From Asanoa ferruginea (lineage in GTDB: Bacteria > Actinomycetota > Actinomycetes > Mycobacteriales > Micromonosporaceae): a DNA stretch of 64,000 nucleotides. The stretch is from positions 8,184,001 to 8,248,000 of the forward strand of contig NZ_QUMQ01000001.1 in the NCBI RefSeq assembly GCF_003387075.1, given 5' to 3'. Shown here one piece after another: positions 1-9,670 of the stretch. A program made the position numbers and the translations under genes. Below the pieces are notes generated by a model that was given only the letters and a program-made list of their open reading frames with translations, had not been told where the DNA came from and made no database searches. Within the stretch, counting starts at the first letter, position 1. Each line of letters begins with the position of its first letter.

Positions 1-1532
1 AAGGCCGTCAGCGGGCGGGTGCCGCGCAGCACGCTGCCGGCGACCGTGGCCAGGGTCTGCGCCTCGGCGCTGGCCTGGGCGGCGTCGCGGGTCCGGCGGG
101 CGGCTACGTCGACGATCCAGGACACGGCCGCCGCGATCACCACGAACACGAGCAGCGCGAGGATGTTCTCCCGCTCGGCGATCGTCCAGGTGTGCACCGG
201 CTCGGTGAAGAAGAAATTGATCAGCAGCGACGCGGCGACGGCGGCGAGCAGGGCCGGCCAGATGCCGCCGACCAGCGCGATGCCGACGACCGCGGCCAGG
301 TAGAGCAGGATCTCGCTGGGCAGCGACAGGTCGCCGCGCAACGGCCACAACAGGCCGGTCAGCGCGGGCAGCCCGAAGGCCGCCAATCCCAGGCCGATCA
401 GCCGGCGCCGGGCCGAGAGGGCGGGTGCGGGAGCGGCCAGGCGGCGGCCCCGGCCGACCTCGTCGTGGGTCACCAGGTGCACGTCGATGGCGTCGGAGCG
501 GGCCGAGGTGGTGACGCCGACGCCGGCGGCGAGGAGTTGGGCCAGCCGGCCGCGCCGGCTCACGCCGAGCACGAGTTGGGTGGCGTTGACGCCCCGGGCG
601 AACTCGAGCAGCGCCCGCGGGATGTCGCCGCCGACCACCTGGTGGTAGCTGCCGCCCAGACTCTCGACGAGCAGCCGCTGCTTGGCCAGCAGGGCCGGGT
701 CGGCGCCGGTGAGGCCGTCGGAGCGGGCGACGTGCACCGCCATCAGGTCGGTGCCCTTGCTGCGGGCGGCGATCCGGGCGGCGCGGCGGATCAGCGTCTC
801 GCCCTCCGGCCCGCCGGTGACCGCGACGACGACGCGTTCCCGGGTCTCCCAGGTCGTGCCGATCCCGTTGGCGGCGCGGTAGCGCTCGAGCTGCTCGTCG
901 ACCTTGTCAGCGACCCACAGCAGGGCCAACTCGCGCAGCGCCGTGAGGTTACCGACCCGGAAGTAGTTGCCGAGCGCCGCGTCGATCTTGTCCGGCCGGT
1001 AGATGTTGCCGTGCGCCATCCGCCGGCGCAGCGCCTCGGGCGTCATGTCGACCAGCTCGACCTGGTCGGCTCCGCGCACGACGCTGTCCGGCACGGTCTC
1101 GCGCTGTGCGACGCCGGTGATCTGCTCGACGACGTCGTTGAGCGACTCCAGGTGCTGGATGTTCACCGTGGACAGCACGGTGATCCCCGCGTCGAGCAGC
1201 TCCTGGACGTCCTGCCAGCGCTTCTCGTTGCGCGAGCCGGGCACGTTGGTGTGCGCCAGCTCGTCGACCAGCGCCACCTCGGGCGCCCGCGCGAGGAGCG
1301 CGTCGACGTCGAGTTCGGTGAACGCGACGCCGCGATACTCCATCGCGCGCCGCGGCACCACTTCAAGATCAGAGACCATCCGGCCGGTGTACGCCCGGCC
1401 GTGCGTCTCGACCAACCCGACCACCACGTCGGTGCCCCGATCGAGGCGGCGCTGTGCCTCCTCGAGCATGGCCACCGTCTTGCCCACACCAGGGGCGGCC
1501 CCGAGATAGATCCGCAGTTCTCCGCGTGCCAT
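1..1532 (-). CDS. kdpD: Osmosensitive K+ channel sensor histidine kinase KdpD (N-terminal part, runs off the left edge)
   Basis: Sensor kinase that controls kdp expression together with KdpE. Reading from ATG at 1532, about 510 codons are visible and the frame is still open at base 1, so the C-terminal kinase core lies outside the window. The N-terminus has the KdpD P-loop GAAPGVGKT (residues about 11-19), the segment VDELAHTNVPGSRN typical of the KdpD signalling domain, then a universal-stress-protein-like domain (AVHVARSDG and VLGVSRRGR), then hydrophobic helices of the DUF4118 membrane region near the left edge. It is 35 bp downstream of kdpC in the same direction, the usual actinobacterial order. 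Identification is secure; only the fragment can be described. Confidence 0.95.
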   Translation of the reverse strand, partial: MARGELRIYLGAAPGVGKTVAMLEEAQRRLDRGTDVVVGLVETHGRAYTGRMVSDLEVVPRRAMEYRGVAFTELDVDALLARAPEVALVDELAHTNVPGSRNEKRWQDVQELLDAGITVLSTVNIQHLESLNDVVEQITGVAQRETVPDSVVRGADQVELVDMTPEALRRRMAHGNIYRPDKIDAALGNYFRVGNLTALRELALLWVADKVDEQLERYRAANGIGTTWETRERVVVAVTGGPEGETLIRRAARIAARSKGTDLMAVHVARSDGLTGADPALLAKQRLLVESLGGSYHQVVGGDIPRALLEFARGVNATQLVLGVSRRGRLAQLLAAGVGVTTSARSDAIDVHLVTHDEVGRGRRLAAPAPALSARRRLIGLGLAAFGLPALTGLLWPLRGDLSLPSEILLYLAAVVGIALVGGIWPALLAAVAASLLINFFFTEPVHTWTIAERENILALLVFVVIAAAVSWIVDVAARRTRDAAQASAEAQTLATVAGSVLRGTRPLTA

Positions 1533-1567
1533 CGGATCCCTTCCTAAGAACCGCCCCTGGCCCCCCG

Positions 1568-2470
1568 TCAGCGAGCGGGCAGCTCGCGGTCCAGCGCGAG
1601 GTTGAGCTTCAGAACGTTGACACCGGGCTCACCCATGAAGCCGAGCGCGCGGCCCTGGGTGTTCTCGTCGACCAGCTTGCGCACGGCGGCCGGGTCCGCG
1701 CCACGCTCGCGCGCGACCCGGTTGACCTGGAGGTCCGCGTACGCGGTGCTGATCTGCGGGTCGAGGCCCGAGCCACTGGCGGTGACCGCGTCGGACGGCA
1801 CCGCCGGGTCGGCCGGCGCGTCACCGCGGATCGCGGTCAGCACCCCGCCCGAATAGTCCTCGCCGGGCTTGCCGCACTCGACGGCGACGCCCTCGTAGGT
1901 GGCGACGAACGGGGTCGCCGGGCAGGCCTGGTTGACGCTGACCGCCCGGGTGACGGTGCCGGTCAGGCCCTGGGCCCGGAAGACCCGGAGCACGGCGCCG
2001 ACGCCGTCGCTGGTGCAGAACGGGCGGGCGCCGGAGACGCCTTCCCGCTGGCCAACCTCGGCGCTGCGGGCGCAGACCTGGGTGAGCAGGCTCTGCGTAC
2101 CCTCGTCGGGGTTGCCCTCGTCGTCGACCGCGCCCGGCACCGGGAGCACGTCTTCGATGCTCTCCGGGCCGAGGTTGCTGGCCGCGGTCGAGGTCGGGTC
2201 GTAGCCGTCGCCGGCCGCCGACGGGCGCGACTGGAAGTAGGTCAGCACGGCGTTGCCGTCGGCGTCGGTGAACGACTGCCCGATCAGCCCGCTGCCCACC
2301 TCCTTGCCGTCGGCGGTTTTGACGATCGAACCGTTGGCCTTGTCGTGCAGGCCCGGTATCTGGGCGACGCCGGTCATCACCAGCGGGTAGATCAGGCCGA
2401 GCAGGACGGTGAAGACCAGCACGGCGCGCAACGCCGTCAGGTGCTGGGAGATCCAGGAAGGTAGGCGCAT
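1568..2470 (-). CDS. kdpC: Potassium-transporting ATPase subunit C, KdpC, with a large insertion
   Basis: Small membrane-anchored subunit that stabilises the KdpA-KdpB pump. One N-terminal transmembrane helix (residues about 15-35), then the KdpC hallmarks [33 protein letters not shown] and, near the C-terminus, SGLDPQIS and [11 protein letters not shown]. At 300 residues it is far longer than the roughly 190-residue Escherichia coli protein: residues about 105-225 form an insertion between the conserved blocks, containing four cysteines (133, 152, 183, 199). The ATG shares one base with the kdpB stop (TGATG), so it is translationally coupled. The insertion should lie on the extracytoplasmic side, where the cysteines could form disulfides; that is inference. 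Confidence 0.96.
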   Translation of the reverse strand: MRLPSWISQHLTALRAVLVFTVLLGLIYPLVMTGVAQIPGLHDKANGSIVKTADGKEVGSGLIGQSFTDADGNAVLTYFQSRPSAAGDGYDPTSTAASNLGPESIEDVLPVPGAVDDEGNPDEGTQSLLTQVCARSAEVGQREGVSGARPFCTSDGVGAVLRVFRAQGLTGTVTRAVSVNQACPATPFVATYEGVAVECGKPGEDYSGGVLTAIRGDAPADPAVPSDAVTASGSGLDPQISTAYADLQVNRVARERGADPAAVRKLVDENTQGRALGFMGEPGVNVLKLNLALDRELPAR

Positions 2471-4605
2471 CAGAAGATCCCTTGGATGATCAGGTCGATG
2501 ATCTTGATGCCGATGAACGGGACGATGATCCCGCCCAGGCCGTAGATCCAGAGGTTGCGGGTCAGCAGCTTCGACGCGCTGCTCGGCCGGTAGCGCACGC
2601 CGCGCAGGGCGAGCGGGATCAGCGCGATGATGATCAGCGCGTTGAAGATGACCGCGGAGAGGATCGCCGACTCCGGGCTGGACAGCTTCATGATGTTGAG
2701 CGCGTCCAGGCTCGGGTAGATGCCGGCGAACATGGCCGGGATGATCGCGAAATACTTGGCGATGTCGTTGGCGATCGAGAACGTGGTCAGCGCACCACGG
2801 GTGATCAGCAACTGCTTGCCGATCTCCACGATCTCGATCAGCTTGGTCGGGTCCGAGTCGAGGTCGACCATGTTGCCGGCCTCTTTGGCCGCCGACGTGC
2901 CGGTGTTCATCGCCACGCCGACGTCGGCCTGCGCCAGGGCGGGCGCGTCGTTGGTGCCGTCGCCGGTCATGGCGACCAGCCGGCCGCCTTCCTGCTCCTT
3001 CTTGATCAGGGCCATCTTGTCTTCGGGCTTGGCCTCGGCGAGGAAGTCGTCGACACCGGCCTCGTCCGCGATCGCCTTTGCGGTGCGCGGGTTGTCGCCC
3101 GTGATCATGACGGTCCGGATGCCCATGCGGCGCATCTCCTCGAACCGCGCCCGCATGCCGGCCTTGACCACGTCCTTGAGGTGCACGACGCCGAGCGCCC
3201 GGGCGGGCTGCCCTTCGATGTGCTCCGCCACGACCAGCGGCGTGCCGCCGCTGCCCGCGATGGCGTCGACGGTCTCGCCGACCTCCTCGGTGGGGTGGCC
3301 ACCGTTCTCGCGTACCCACTTCATCACCGCCGACGCCGCACCCTTGCGGATCCGACGGTCGGTCAGGTCCACACCGGACATTCGCGTCTCGGCGCTGAAC
3401 GCCACGAACTGGGCGTTGGGCATCACGCCCTCCTCGCGCGCCCGCAGGCCGTAGTCCTGCTTGGCGAGCACGACGATCGAGCGACCCTCGGGGGTCTCGT
3501 CGGCGAGGCTGGAGAGTTGCGCCGCGTCGGCGAGCGTCTCCGCGGTGACCCCTTCGACCGGCAGGAACTCCGATGCCTGGCGGTTGCCCAGGGTGATCGT
3601 GCCGGTCTTGTCGAGCAGCAGGGTGTTGACGTCGCCGGCGGCCTCGACGGCCCGGCCGGACATGGCCAGCACGTTGCGCTGCACCAGCCGGTCCATGCCG
3701 GCGATGCCGATCGCCGAGAGCAGCGCGCCGATCGTGGTCGGGATCAGGCAGACCAGCAGCGAGATCAGGACGATCCCGGAGATGCCGTCGGCGTTGAGCG
3801 ACTGGGTGTCCGGCGCGGCGCCCTGGAACGCCTTCGCGAAGATCGCCATCGGCTGGAGGGTGACCACCGAGAGCAGGAAGATGATGGTCAGCGCGGCCAG
3901 CAGGATGTTGAGCGCGATCTCGTTGGGCGTCTTCTGCCGGGTGGCACCTTCGACCAGCGCGATCATGCGGTCGATGAAGCTCTCGCCCGGCTTCTGGGTG
4001 ATCTTGACGACGATCCGGTCGGAGAGCACCTTGGTGCCGCCGGTGACCGCGCTGCGGTCGCCGCCGGACTCGCGGATAACCGGTGCCGACTCGCCGGTGA
4101 TCGCCGACTCGTCGACGCTGGCGATGCCCTCGACGACGTCACCGTCGCCGGGGATCGTCTGGCCTGCCTCGACGACGACGATGTCGCCCTGTCGAAGCTC
4201 GCCGGCCGACACCACCTCGTCGCGGTAGCGCGACGTCGGTGTGCCCGGCTCCCAGCCGGTCAGCCGGGTGGCCATCGTGTCCCGCTTGGCCGCCCGGAGC
4301 GTGGCGGCCTGCGCCTTGCCTCGCCCCTCGGCGACGGCTTCGGCGAGGTTCGCGAAGATCACGGTGAGCCAGAGCCAGACCGTGATCAGCCAGGCGAACA
4401 GCGTCGGGTCGGTGATCGCGAGCACGGTGGTGAACACCGCGCCCACCTCGACGATGAACATCACCGGGTTGCGCCACAGGGTGCGCGGGTCGAGCTTGCG
4501 GGTCGCGTCGGGCAGCGACGTCCATAGCTGCTTGGGGTCGAGCAGGCCGCCGCCGATCCGGCGCGGCGCCGCAGTCGGTGCGGCCGCCGTTGTTGTTGCA
4601 GTCAT
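2470..4605 (-). CDS. kdpB: Potassium-transporting P-type ATPase catalytic subunit KdpB
   Basis: Catalytic subunit (711 residues, normal length) of the KdpFABC pump, hydrolysing ATP to drive K+ uptake through KdpA. Visible are TGES in the actuator domain, the phosphorylated Asp in DKTGTITLG, the nucleotide-binding segment, the hinge [16 protein letters not shown] and [18 protein letters not shown] before the last membrane helices. ATG at 4605 is preferred because the frame extends upstream to 4863 only by running over the end of kdpA, while the [10 protein letters not shown] start lies 26 bp after the kdpA stop. It is coupled to kdpC by a one-base stop/start overlap. Confidence 0.98.
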   Translation of the reverse strand: MTATTTAAAPTAAPRRIGGGLLDPKQLWTSLPDATRKLDPRTLWRNPVMFIVEVGAVFTTVLAITDPTLFAWLITVWLWLTVIFANLAEAVAEGRGKAQAATLRAAKRDTMATRLTGWEPGTPTSRYRDEVVSAGELRQGDIVVVEAGQTIPGDGDVVEGIASVDESAITGESAPVIRESGGDRSAVTGGTKVLSDRIVVKITQKPGESFIDRMIALVEGATRQKTPNEIALNILLAALTIIFLLSVVTLQPMAIFAKAFQGAAPDTQSLNADGISGIVLISLLVCLIPTTIGALLSAIGIAGMDRLVQRNVLAMSGRAVEAAGDVNTLLLDKTGTITLGNRQASEFLPVEGVTAETLADAAQLSSLADETPEGRSIVVLAKQDYGLRAREEGVMPNAQFVAFSAETRMSGVDLTDRRIRKGAASAVMKWVRENGGHPTEEVGETVDAIAGSGGTPLVVAEHIEGQPARALGVVHLKDVVKAGMRARFEEMRRMGIRTVMITGDNPRTAKAIADEAGVDDFLAEAKPEDKMALIKKEQEGGRLVAMTGDGTNDAPALAQADVGVAMNTGTSAAKEAGNMVDLDSDPTKLIEIVEIGKQLLITRGALTTFSIANDIAKYFAIIPAMFAGIYPSLDALNIMKLSSPESAILSAVIFNALIIIALIPLALRGVRYRPSSASKLLTRNLWIYGLGGIIVPFIGIKIIDLIIQGIF

Positions 4606-4631
4606 CTCCAGAATCCTTTGTGGACGGCGGC

Positions 4632-6287
4632 TCAGAGACCCTCGGCCAGCGGGCCGAGAGCGAGGGCGGGCAGGAACGTCAGGGCCACCAGGACCACCGT
4701 CACGCCGACGAGCATCGCGACGAAGAGCGGCCGGTGCGTCGGCAACGTGCCCTTCGACTCGGGCACCGGTTGCTGTCTGGCCAGCGCGCCCGCGAGGCCG
4801 AGCACCATGATGATCGGCAGGAAGCGGCCGAGCAGCATAGCGAAGCCGAGCGCGTTGTCCCACCAGCCGGTGTTGACGGTGATGCCGGCGAACGCCGAAC
4901 CGTTGTTGTTGGCGGCCGAGGTGAACGCGTAGAGCACCTCGGAGAAGCCGTGTGGACCGACGTTGAGCATCGTCGTGTGGTTCGACGTCGCCATCGCCGC
5001 CGCCACACCTATCAGCACCACCGCCGGTGTGATCAGGAAGTAGAGCGACGCGAACTTGATCTCACGGGACCCGATCTTCTTGCCGAGATATTCCGGCGTA
5101 CGACCGACCATCAGGCCGGCGACGAAGACCGTGATCACGGCGAGCACGAGCATGCCGTAGAGACCCGCGCCGACACCGCCGGGCGCGACCTCGCCGAGCA
5201 TCATGTTGATCATCGGCATCATGCCGCCGAGCGACGTGTAGGAGTCGTGGAACGAGTTGACCGCACCCGTCGACGTCAGCGTGGTTATCGCGCCGAAGGT
5301 CGCCGAGTTCGACGTCCCGAACCGGATCTCCTTGCCCTCCAGCGCCGCGCCGACCGCGTGCGGGACCGTGCCGTTGCCGGCGAGCTCGAACGCGTTGGTC
5401 AGGCCGATGCTGGCGATGGCCAGGATGCCCATCACCGCGAGGATCGCGTACCCCTGGCGGTTCTGACCGACCATCCGGCCGAACACCCGCGGCATGCTGA
5501 CCGGGATCAGCAGGATCAGGAACAGCTCGATCCAGTCGGTCCACGGCGTGGGGTTCTCGAACGGGTGGGCGCTGTTGGCGTTCATGTAGCCGCCGCCGTT
5601 GGTGCCCAGTTCCTTGATGACCTCCTGGCTGGCCACCGGCCCGCCGGTCAGGGTCTGCGACCCGCCGGTCAGCGTGGACACGTCGTGACCGCCGGAGAAG
5701 TTCTGCACGACGCCGCCGATGATCAGCGCGACGGTGGCGACCACCGCGACGGGCAGCAGGATGCGCAGCGTGATCCGGGTCAGGTCGACCCAGAAGTTGC
5801 CAAGCGTGCCGCTCTTGCGCCGGGCGAACCCGCGAACGAGGGCCACCGCGACCGCGATGCCGACGCTGGCCGACACGAAGTTCTGCACCGCCAGGCCGCC
5901 CATTTGCGACAGGTGGGTCATGGTCGACTCACCCGAGTAGGCCTGCCAGTTCGTGTTGGTCACGAACGAGACCGCCGTGTTCCAGGCGATGTGGTCGGTG
6001 ACGCCCGGGAACTTCGGGTTGTCCCAGAGCACGCCCTGTAGGCGCAGCAGCGCGTAGAGGAACAGGATCGAGAGCGCGGAGAACGCCAACAGGCTTCCGG
6101 CGTACGCCTTCCAGGTCTGCTCGCCTTCGGGGTTGACCCTCAGCACCCGGTAGATGCCGCGCTCGACGACGGAGTGCTTGGCCCCGACCACCACCCGGTA
6201 CATGTAGTCGCCGAAGTAGCGGTAGGCGACCGCCAGGGCGACCAGGAGCGAAACGATGAACAGTATGCCCGCGACAGTCATGCTCAT
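4632..6287 (-). CDS. kdpA: Potassium-transporting ATPase subunit A (K+ channel-like subunit)
   Basis: Polytopic inner-membrane subunit, 551 residues, that binds and conducts K+. The sequence shows about ten hydrophobic helices and the expected selectivity-loop region, for example [20 protein letters not shown] and [13 protein letters not shown]. The ATG at 6287 overlaps the kdpF stop by one base (TGATG), giving a coupled kdpF-kdpA start; a second in-frame ATG two codons later (6281) is possible. The order F-A-B-C-D on one strand is the standard operon layout. Confidence 0.98.
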   Translation of the reverse strand: MSMTVAGILFIVSLLVALAVAYRYFGDYMYRVVVGAKHSVVERGIYRVLRVNPEGEQTWKAYAGSLLAFSALSILFLYALLRLQGVLWDNPKFPGVTDHIAWNTAVSFVTNTNWQAYSGESTMTHLSQMGGLAVQNFVSASVGIAVAVALVRGFARRKSGTLGNFWVDLTRITLRILLPVAVVATVALIIGGVVQNFSGGHDVSTLTGGSQTLTGGPVASQEVIKELGTNGGGYMNANSAHPFENPTPWTDWIELFLILLIPVSMPRVFGRMVGQNRQGYAILAVMGILAIASIGLTNAFELAGNGTVPHAVGAALEGKEIRFGTSNSATFGAITTLTSTGAVNSFHDSYTSLGGMMPMINMMLGEVAPGGVGAGLYGMLVLAVITVFVAGLMVGRTPEYLGKKIGSREIKFASLYFLITPAVVLIGVAAAMATSNHTTMLNVGPHGFSEVLYAFTSAANNNGSAFAGITVNTGWWDNALGFAMLLGRFLPIIMVLGLAGALARQQPVPESKGTLPTHRPLFVAMLVGVTVVLVALTFLPALALGPLAEGL

Positions 6288-6376
6288 CAGAAACGCTCCG
6301 GGAACAGCAGTGCGGCGAGCAGGAACACCGCGAGCGCGGCCGAAACGATCAGGCCGATCAGGTTGACGGCGCTCAC
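6287..6376 (-). CDS. kdpF: KdpF, 29-residue stabilising membrane peptide
   Basis: Single-helix lipid-like subunit of the Kdp complex. Starting from GTG at 6376 the frame encodes 29 residues: a hydrophobic stretch beginning [15 protein letters not shown] and ending in LLFPERF, which matches the conserved C-terminal PERF signature of KdpF. Its stop overlaps the kdpA ATG by one base and its GTG overlaps the stop of the preceding mini-ORF, so all three are probably translated in series. Too short for usual gene callers, but position, length and motif agree. Confidence 0.9.
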   Translation of the reverse strand: MSAVNLIGLIVSAALAVFLLAALLFPERF

Positions 6377-6456
6377 AGCTTCTCCACCCCTCGCACCACC
6401 AGCGCGAGGATGGCGAAGAAGGCCACCGTCACGAGTACGAACAGCACGTCATGCAC
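6373..6456 (-). CDS. 27-residue membrane mini-protein at the head of the kdp operon
   Basis: GTG at 6456 is preceded by AGGAG (6469-6465) with an 8-nt spacer, a better ribosome-binding site than that of kdpF itself. It encodes 27 residues: start [18 protein letters not shown], then VVRGVEKL, that is one hydrophobic helix with a short charged C-terminus. The stop (TGA 6375-6373) overlaps the kdpF GTG. From memory, similar short ORFs of the type helix plus C-terminal E+L occur before kdpF in other actinobacteria and some other bacteria; no function is established to my knowledge. It could be an extra pump peptide or simply a translational entry point for kdpF. Confidence 0.7.
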   Translation of the reverse strand: MHDVLFVLVTVAFFAILALVVRGVEKL

Positions 6457-6550
6457 GTGCGTAACTCCTATTCATCGAAACCGGGGCGGCCCTCGACAAC
6501 GGACAGGCGCCGGAGGCATCGAAACGCCGAAGCGGGCGTGAGGGAACTGG

Positions 6551-6591
6551 CTCAGACGCTTTCCATACGCGGCCTGATGCTTTCTTGACGC
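6551..6591 (-). promoter_or_regulatory. Direct-repeat array upstream of kdp, candidate KdpE box
   Basis: Read on the minus strand, four units follow with a 10-11 bp period: GCGTCAAGAAA, GCATCAGGCC, GCGTATGGAAA and GCGTCTGAG. Tandem repeats at one helical turn are the usual binding pattern of OmpR/PhoB-family regulators, to which KdpE belongs. The array lies about 95 bp upstream of the first kdp start codon and just after the stop of the sigma-factor gene. Binding by KdpE is inference from position and periodicity. Confidence 0.45.
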
Positions 6592-6596
6592 GTTGA

Positions 6597-7832
6597 CTAC
6601 GCGGAGGCCCGGCGCACGGCTTCGAGCCGCTCGGTGAGGAAGCGGCGCTCGGGGTCGTTGCCGGTAAGGGCGATGGCTTCCTCGTACGCCGCCGCGGCCT
6701 TGTCCCATTCGCGCAGCTGGCGGAGAAAGTCGGCGCGGGCGGCGCTGAGGTAGGGGTAGGTGGCGAGGGTGGGATCGGCGAGCAGCGGGTCGAGTTGCTC
6801 TAGTCCCGCATGTGGCCCGTCACGCATGCCGATCGCCGCCGCCCGGTTGAGCGCGACGACCTTCGAGGGCCAGAGCGTCAGCAGCCGGTCGTAGAGGGCG
6901 ACGATCGCCGGCCAGTCGGTGTCTGCCCAGGTCTTCGCCTCGGCGTGCACGGCGGCGATGGCGGCCTGGAGCGCGTAGCGGCTGGGGTTGTGGTGTCGGA
7001 GTGCGCGCACCAGCAGGGCGACGCCCTCGTTGATCTGGTCGGTGTCCCAGCGGGAGCGGTCCTGCTCTTCGAGCAGCAGCAGGCGGCCGTCATCGCCGAC
7101 CCGGCTGGCCGACCGGGCGTCGATCAGCAGCATCAGCGCGAGTTGGGCGCTGACCTCGGCGTCGGTGGGCATCAGCAGGTGCAGCAGCCGCCCGAGATCA
7201 AGGGCGCGGTCGAGCAGGTCGTGCCGGATCAGCCGGGGACCCGCGGGCGCCGTGTGCCCGGTCGTGAAGATGAGCTGGACCACCTCGAGCACGACACCGA
7301 CCCGCGCGCCGAGCTGGTCGGGCGCCGGGGCGCGGTAAGGGATCCGGGCCTCGGCGATCTTCTTCTTGGCCCGGGTGATCCGCGCGCCCATGGTCGCCGG
7401 CGACACCAGAAAGGCCCGGGCCACCTCACTCGTCGAGAGCCCGCAGACCAGCCGCAGGGTCAGCGCGGCCTGGGCCTCGCGCGCCAGGGCAGGGTGGCAG
7501 CAGGTGAAGATCAGCCGCAGCCGGTCGTCGTCGAGCCCGGCATCCGGCCCCGCGGCGGCCTCGTCGGTGACAAGCAGCGGCATCCGCCGCCGGAACGCCT
7601 CCCGCCGGCGCAACTCGTCGCGGGCCTGATTGCGGGCGACCTGGGTGAGCCAGGCGCCAGGCCGGTCCGGAATGCCGGTCTGGGGCCAGGTTTTGAGCGC
7701 CCGCGCGAACGCGTCCTGGGCACACTCCTCGGCGAGATCGAGGTCACCGGTGGCCTGCGCCGTGGTGGCGAGGACCTGCGCCCACTCGCGGCGGTGGGCC
7801 AACGCCACCGCCGCGCCGACCGCGTCGGTCAT
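6597..7832 (-). CDS. ECF42-type RNA polymerase sigma factor with C-terminal TPR-like extension
   Basis: Alternative sigma factor of 411 residues, about twice the length of a classical ECF sigma. Region 2 (AEECAQDAFARALKTWP, then PGAWLTQVARNQARDELRRR) and region 4 (LRLVCGLSTSEVARAFLVSP, then MGARITRAKKKIA) occupy roughly the first 190 residues; the remainder (LGARVGVVLEVVQLIF to the end, with NRAAAIGM and AYEEAIAL) is the TPR-like extension of the ECF42 group (DUF6596). No anti-sigma gene is adjacent; in this group the C-terminal extension is thought to have the regulatory role. The ATG overlaps the stop of the upstream DGPF gene (ATGA), and this pairing is the family's hallmark. Confidence 0.93.
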   Translation of the reverse strand: MTDAVGAAVALAHRREWAQVLATTAQATGDLDLAEECAQDAFARALKTWPQTGIPDRPGAWLTQVARNQARDELRRREAFRRRMPLLVTDEAAAGPDAGLDDDRLRLIFTCCHPALAREAQAALTLRLVCGLSTSEVARAFLVSPATMGARITRAKKKIAEARIPYRAPAPDQLGARVGVVLEVVQLIFTTGHTAPAGPRLIRHDLLDRALDLGRLLHLLMPTDAEVSAQLALMLLIDARSASRVGDDGRLLLLEEQDRSRWDTDQINEGVALLVRALRHHNPSRYALQAAIAAVHAEAKTWADTDWPAIVALYDRLLTLWPSKVVALNRAAAIGMRDGPHAGLEQLDPLLADPTLATYPYLSAARADFLRQLREWDKAAAAYEEAIALTGNDPERRFLTERLEAVRRASA

Positions 7833-8185
7833 TCGTGCTCGAGCACCGGACGGATCTCGACCCCGCTGTGCCCGGCCCGCACCTCGGGCAGCAGCGAGGC
7901 CAGCTTGACCACCTGATCGAGATCGTCGGCCTCGAGCAGGTAGTAGCCGCCGAGCGCCTCTTTGGTCTCCAGGAACGGCCCGTCGGTCAGCATCACGTCT
8001 CCGGCGGCGTCGGCCCGCAGTGAGGTCGCCACGGGCGACGACACGAGCTCGTGCCCCCCGATGATTTGCACACCGGCACTGTCGCGGAACGCGACATGGG
8101 CGGCGTCATGCGCCGCGCCCTGCTCGGGCGTCATGGATTCCCACTGCTCGGCGTCGCCGTAGATGAGCAGCATGTATTTCGCCAT
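7829..8185 (-). CDS. YCII-related (DGPF) domain protein, partner of the ECF42 sigma factor
   Basis: Cytosolic protein of 118 residues with a ferredoxin-like YCII fold. The start KYMLLIYGDAEQWESM and the signature DVMLTDGPFLETKEALGGYY contain the DGPF motif. The ATG at 8185 is chosen because it begins the conserved block and is preceded by GGAAGG at about 7-8 nt; the longer frame to 8287 has no family similarity. It overlaps the sigma-factor start by four bases. The biochemical role of DGPF proteins is unresolved; genetic linkage with ECF42 sigma factors is well documented. Confidence 0.92.
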   Translation of the reverse strand: MAKYMLLIYGDAEQWESMTPEQGAAHDAAHVAFRDSAGVQIIGGHELVSSPVATSLRADAAGDVMLTDGPFLETKEALGGYYLLEADDLDQVVKLASLLPEVRAGHSGVEIRPVLEHE

Positions 8186-8283
8186 GAGACACACCTTCCC
8201 CGGGTAGGGGCCCTGGATGGAACCCCTTTGCCGCACCGACGAACCCGGCTGGGCCGAAATCGACAGCTCGGGCGAGAGCCGCG

Positions 8284-9198
8284 TCACACCTCGGCGAGCG
8301 GCACTAGATCACCCAAACCGATGAACCCGGAATATCTCGCGCGGTGATGCCGATCGACCAGCTCCTGCAGATCGGCGCGGTCGAGCACCGCATGGAGGAG
8401 TCCGTCGGCCGTCTCAACGTCGTGCGGGATCTCGGACCTGTGTGACCCGATCATCGGCGGCCGCTTCGACGCCGTGTGCAAGTCGGCGCGCACCGGCGAC
8501 CACGGCAACTGCATCGACGGCAACACCCGCCGGATCAAGTTGGCCGCCGCCATGCCGATGTGCAGTCCCAGACCGGCGAGCGCAGGTGGGGCCGGCCTTT
8601 GATCGTCGTTATCCGGCGGCCCGCGTCGGTGCGTTCCCGATTGAGCGCGATAGCGGATATCGTGTTGAGAACGCCGGTGCGTCTTTCGCTCGGCCGAGGA
8701 AGCGCATTTCCCGCCGCGCGCGAGGGTGCGTCTTTGGTCGCTTGGTCGGGGCCAGTGTGGTCGGCTTCGACAATCCCCTATCGGCATTTCGGGCCGATTC
8801 TTGGCTTTCTTTTCTCGGGACATCGGTGCATTTCGCGACGGTCGCGACGGCGCCGCTCCCTCGGGCCCAGTCGATGCCTCCGCGGCCGGCTGCGATGATC
8901 CCCTTGCCTGCGTGCGCGGTTGGTCGGTCATGGGCTTCGCACCGCCCGAGTCGCCCTGACCTGCGATGACGCCTGGGTTCGTGGTCGGGCGCACCGCGCG
9001 GTGGAGCGGCGTGGCTGTCGGGGAGACGGGCTCTGGCGAGCTTTCGCCAGCAGCTGGTGCGCGGGGGTCGCGGTCAGTGGCGTGGCGCAGGCGCTCGGCC
9101 TGCCGTTGGGTCAAGCCCCAGGCACGATGGCGCTGATGCTCACGACGGAACTCCTCACCCGCAGGCGAATAATTGCGGGCCGCGGTGCGGTCGCGCAT
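8284..9198 (-). CDS. Doubtful hypothetical protein in an atypical region
   Basis: ATG at 9198 has a good ribosome-binding site (AAAGGAG about 9 nt upstream) and opens with a plausible charged helix (RDRTAARNYSPAGEEFRREH, then HRAWGLTQRQAERLR). After about residue 45 the product becomes Pro/Arg/Ser-rich with no recognisable domain, and G/C bias at third positions falls well below that of neighbouring genes. Near the C-terminus (ETADGLLHAVLDRADLQELV) it looks protein-like again. The frame can also be extended upstream to 9240, adding RQLQFFTTKELAV. I recall short Micromonosporaceae proteins resembling the first 45 residues, but cannot check. It may be a short real gene fused by mutation to degenerate sequence, so the 304-codon length should not be trusted. 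Confidence 0.35.
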   Translation of the reverse strand: MRDRTAARNYSPAGEEFRREHQRHRAWGLTQRQAERLRHATDRDPRAPAAGESSPEPVSPTATPLHRAVRPTTNPGVIAGQGDSGGAKPMTDQPRTQARGSSQPAAEASTGPEGAAPSRPSRNAPMSREKKAKNRPEMPIGDCRSRPHWPRPSDQRRTLARGGKCASSAERKTHRRSQHDIRYRAQSGTHRRGPPDNDDQRPAPPALAGLGLHIGMAAANLIRRVLPSMQLPWSPVRADLHTASKRPPMIGSHRSEIPHDVETADGLLHAVLDRADLQELVDRHHRARYSGFIGLGDLVPLAEV

Positions 9199-9670
9199 CA
9201 CGGCTAGCTCCTTTGTGGTAAAGAATTGGAGCTGCCGCATGCATCAATTATCTCTGATCAACTGCTGAAAATCTGCCCCGCCAGAGGTTTTCGATAATGC
9301 AAAATCAATGGCGCGGACACGGTGGCCGGAAACGCGTTGGCGAACAGCCGTCGAGCGCACACCTCGGCTACCCAACGCCGATGCGCCTCTGGTCATCTGG
9401 TCGCGAGATCGTTGATGGTCCGCGTCGAACCGCGGCGCACCGCCGGTCTGCTGGCGCCCATCTGCCATCCGAGAGACGCGCTCCAGGTCAGTTGATGAGC
9501 GAACTCCCTCTCGTTGCTGACGTTGAAACGCCGGCCTTCCCGACCCCGTCGCAACGTTTGCCGCCGATGACCCACGGTCCAGTGCGGTCGCGTGCGTGGC
9601 GTTCCGCATGTTCGAGCAGGCCCGCGCTCACCTGATTCTTCGCTTGGTCCCTTGGCCAGATGGTGGACGC
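9199..9670. other. Spacer with no supported gene
   Basis: Between the doubtful ORF and treZ. Short open frames exist on both strands (for example 9244-9609 minus) but they lack third-position bias, ribosome-binding sites and any recognisable motif. The sequence is less GC-rich than its surroundings near 9235-9310. I see no hairpin strong enough to call a treZ terminator. Confidence 0.5.

Noticed and set aside
192-1547. 451-codon plus-strand ORF at the left edge
   Set aside because: Antisense to kdpD, whose motifs are unambiguous; similar long antisense frames lie opposite almost every gene here.
4606-4863. N-terminal extension of kdpB to 4863
   Set aside because: It overlaps the end of kdpA and has no KdpB similarity; the ATG at 4605 fits the family.
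9244-9609. 121-codon minus-strand ORF and overlapping plus ORF 9297-9635
   Set aside because: Composition is random-like, Arg/Ser/Gln-rich, without bias or start signal.
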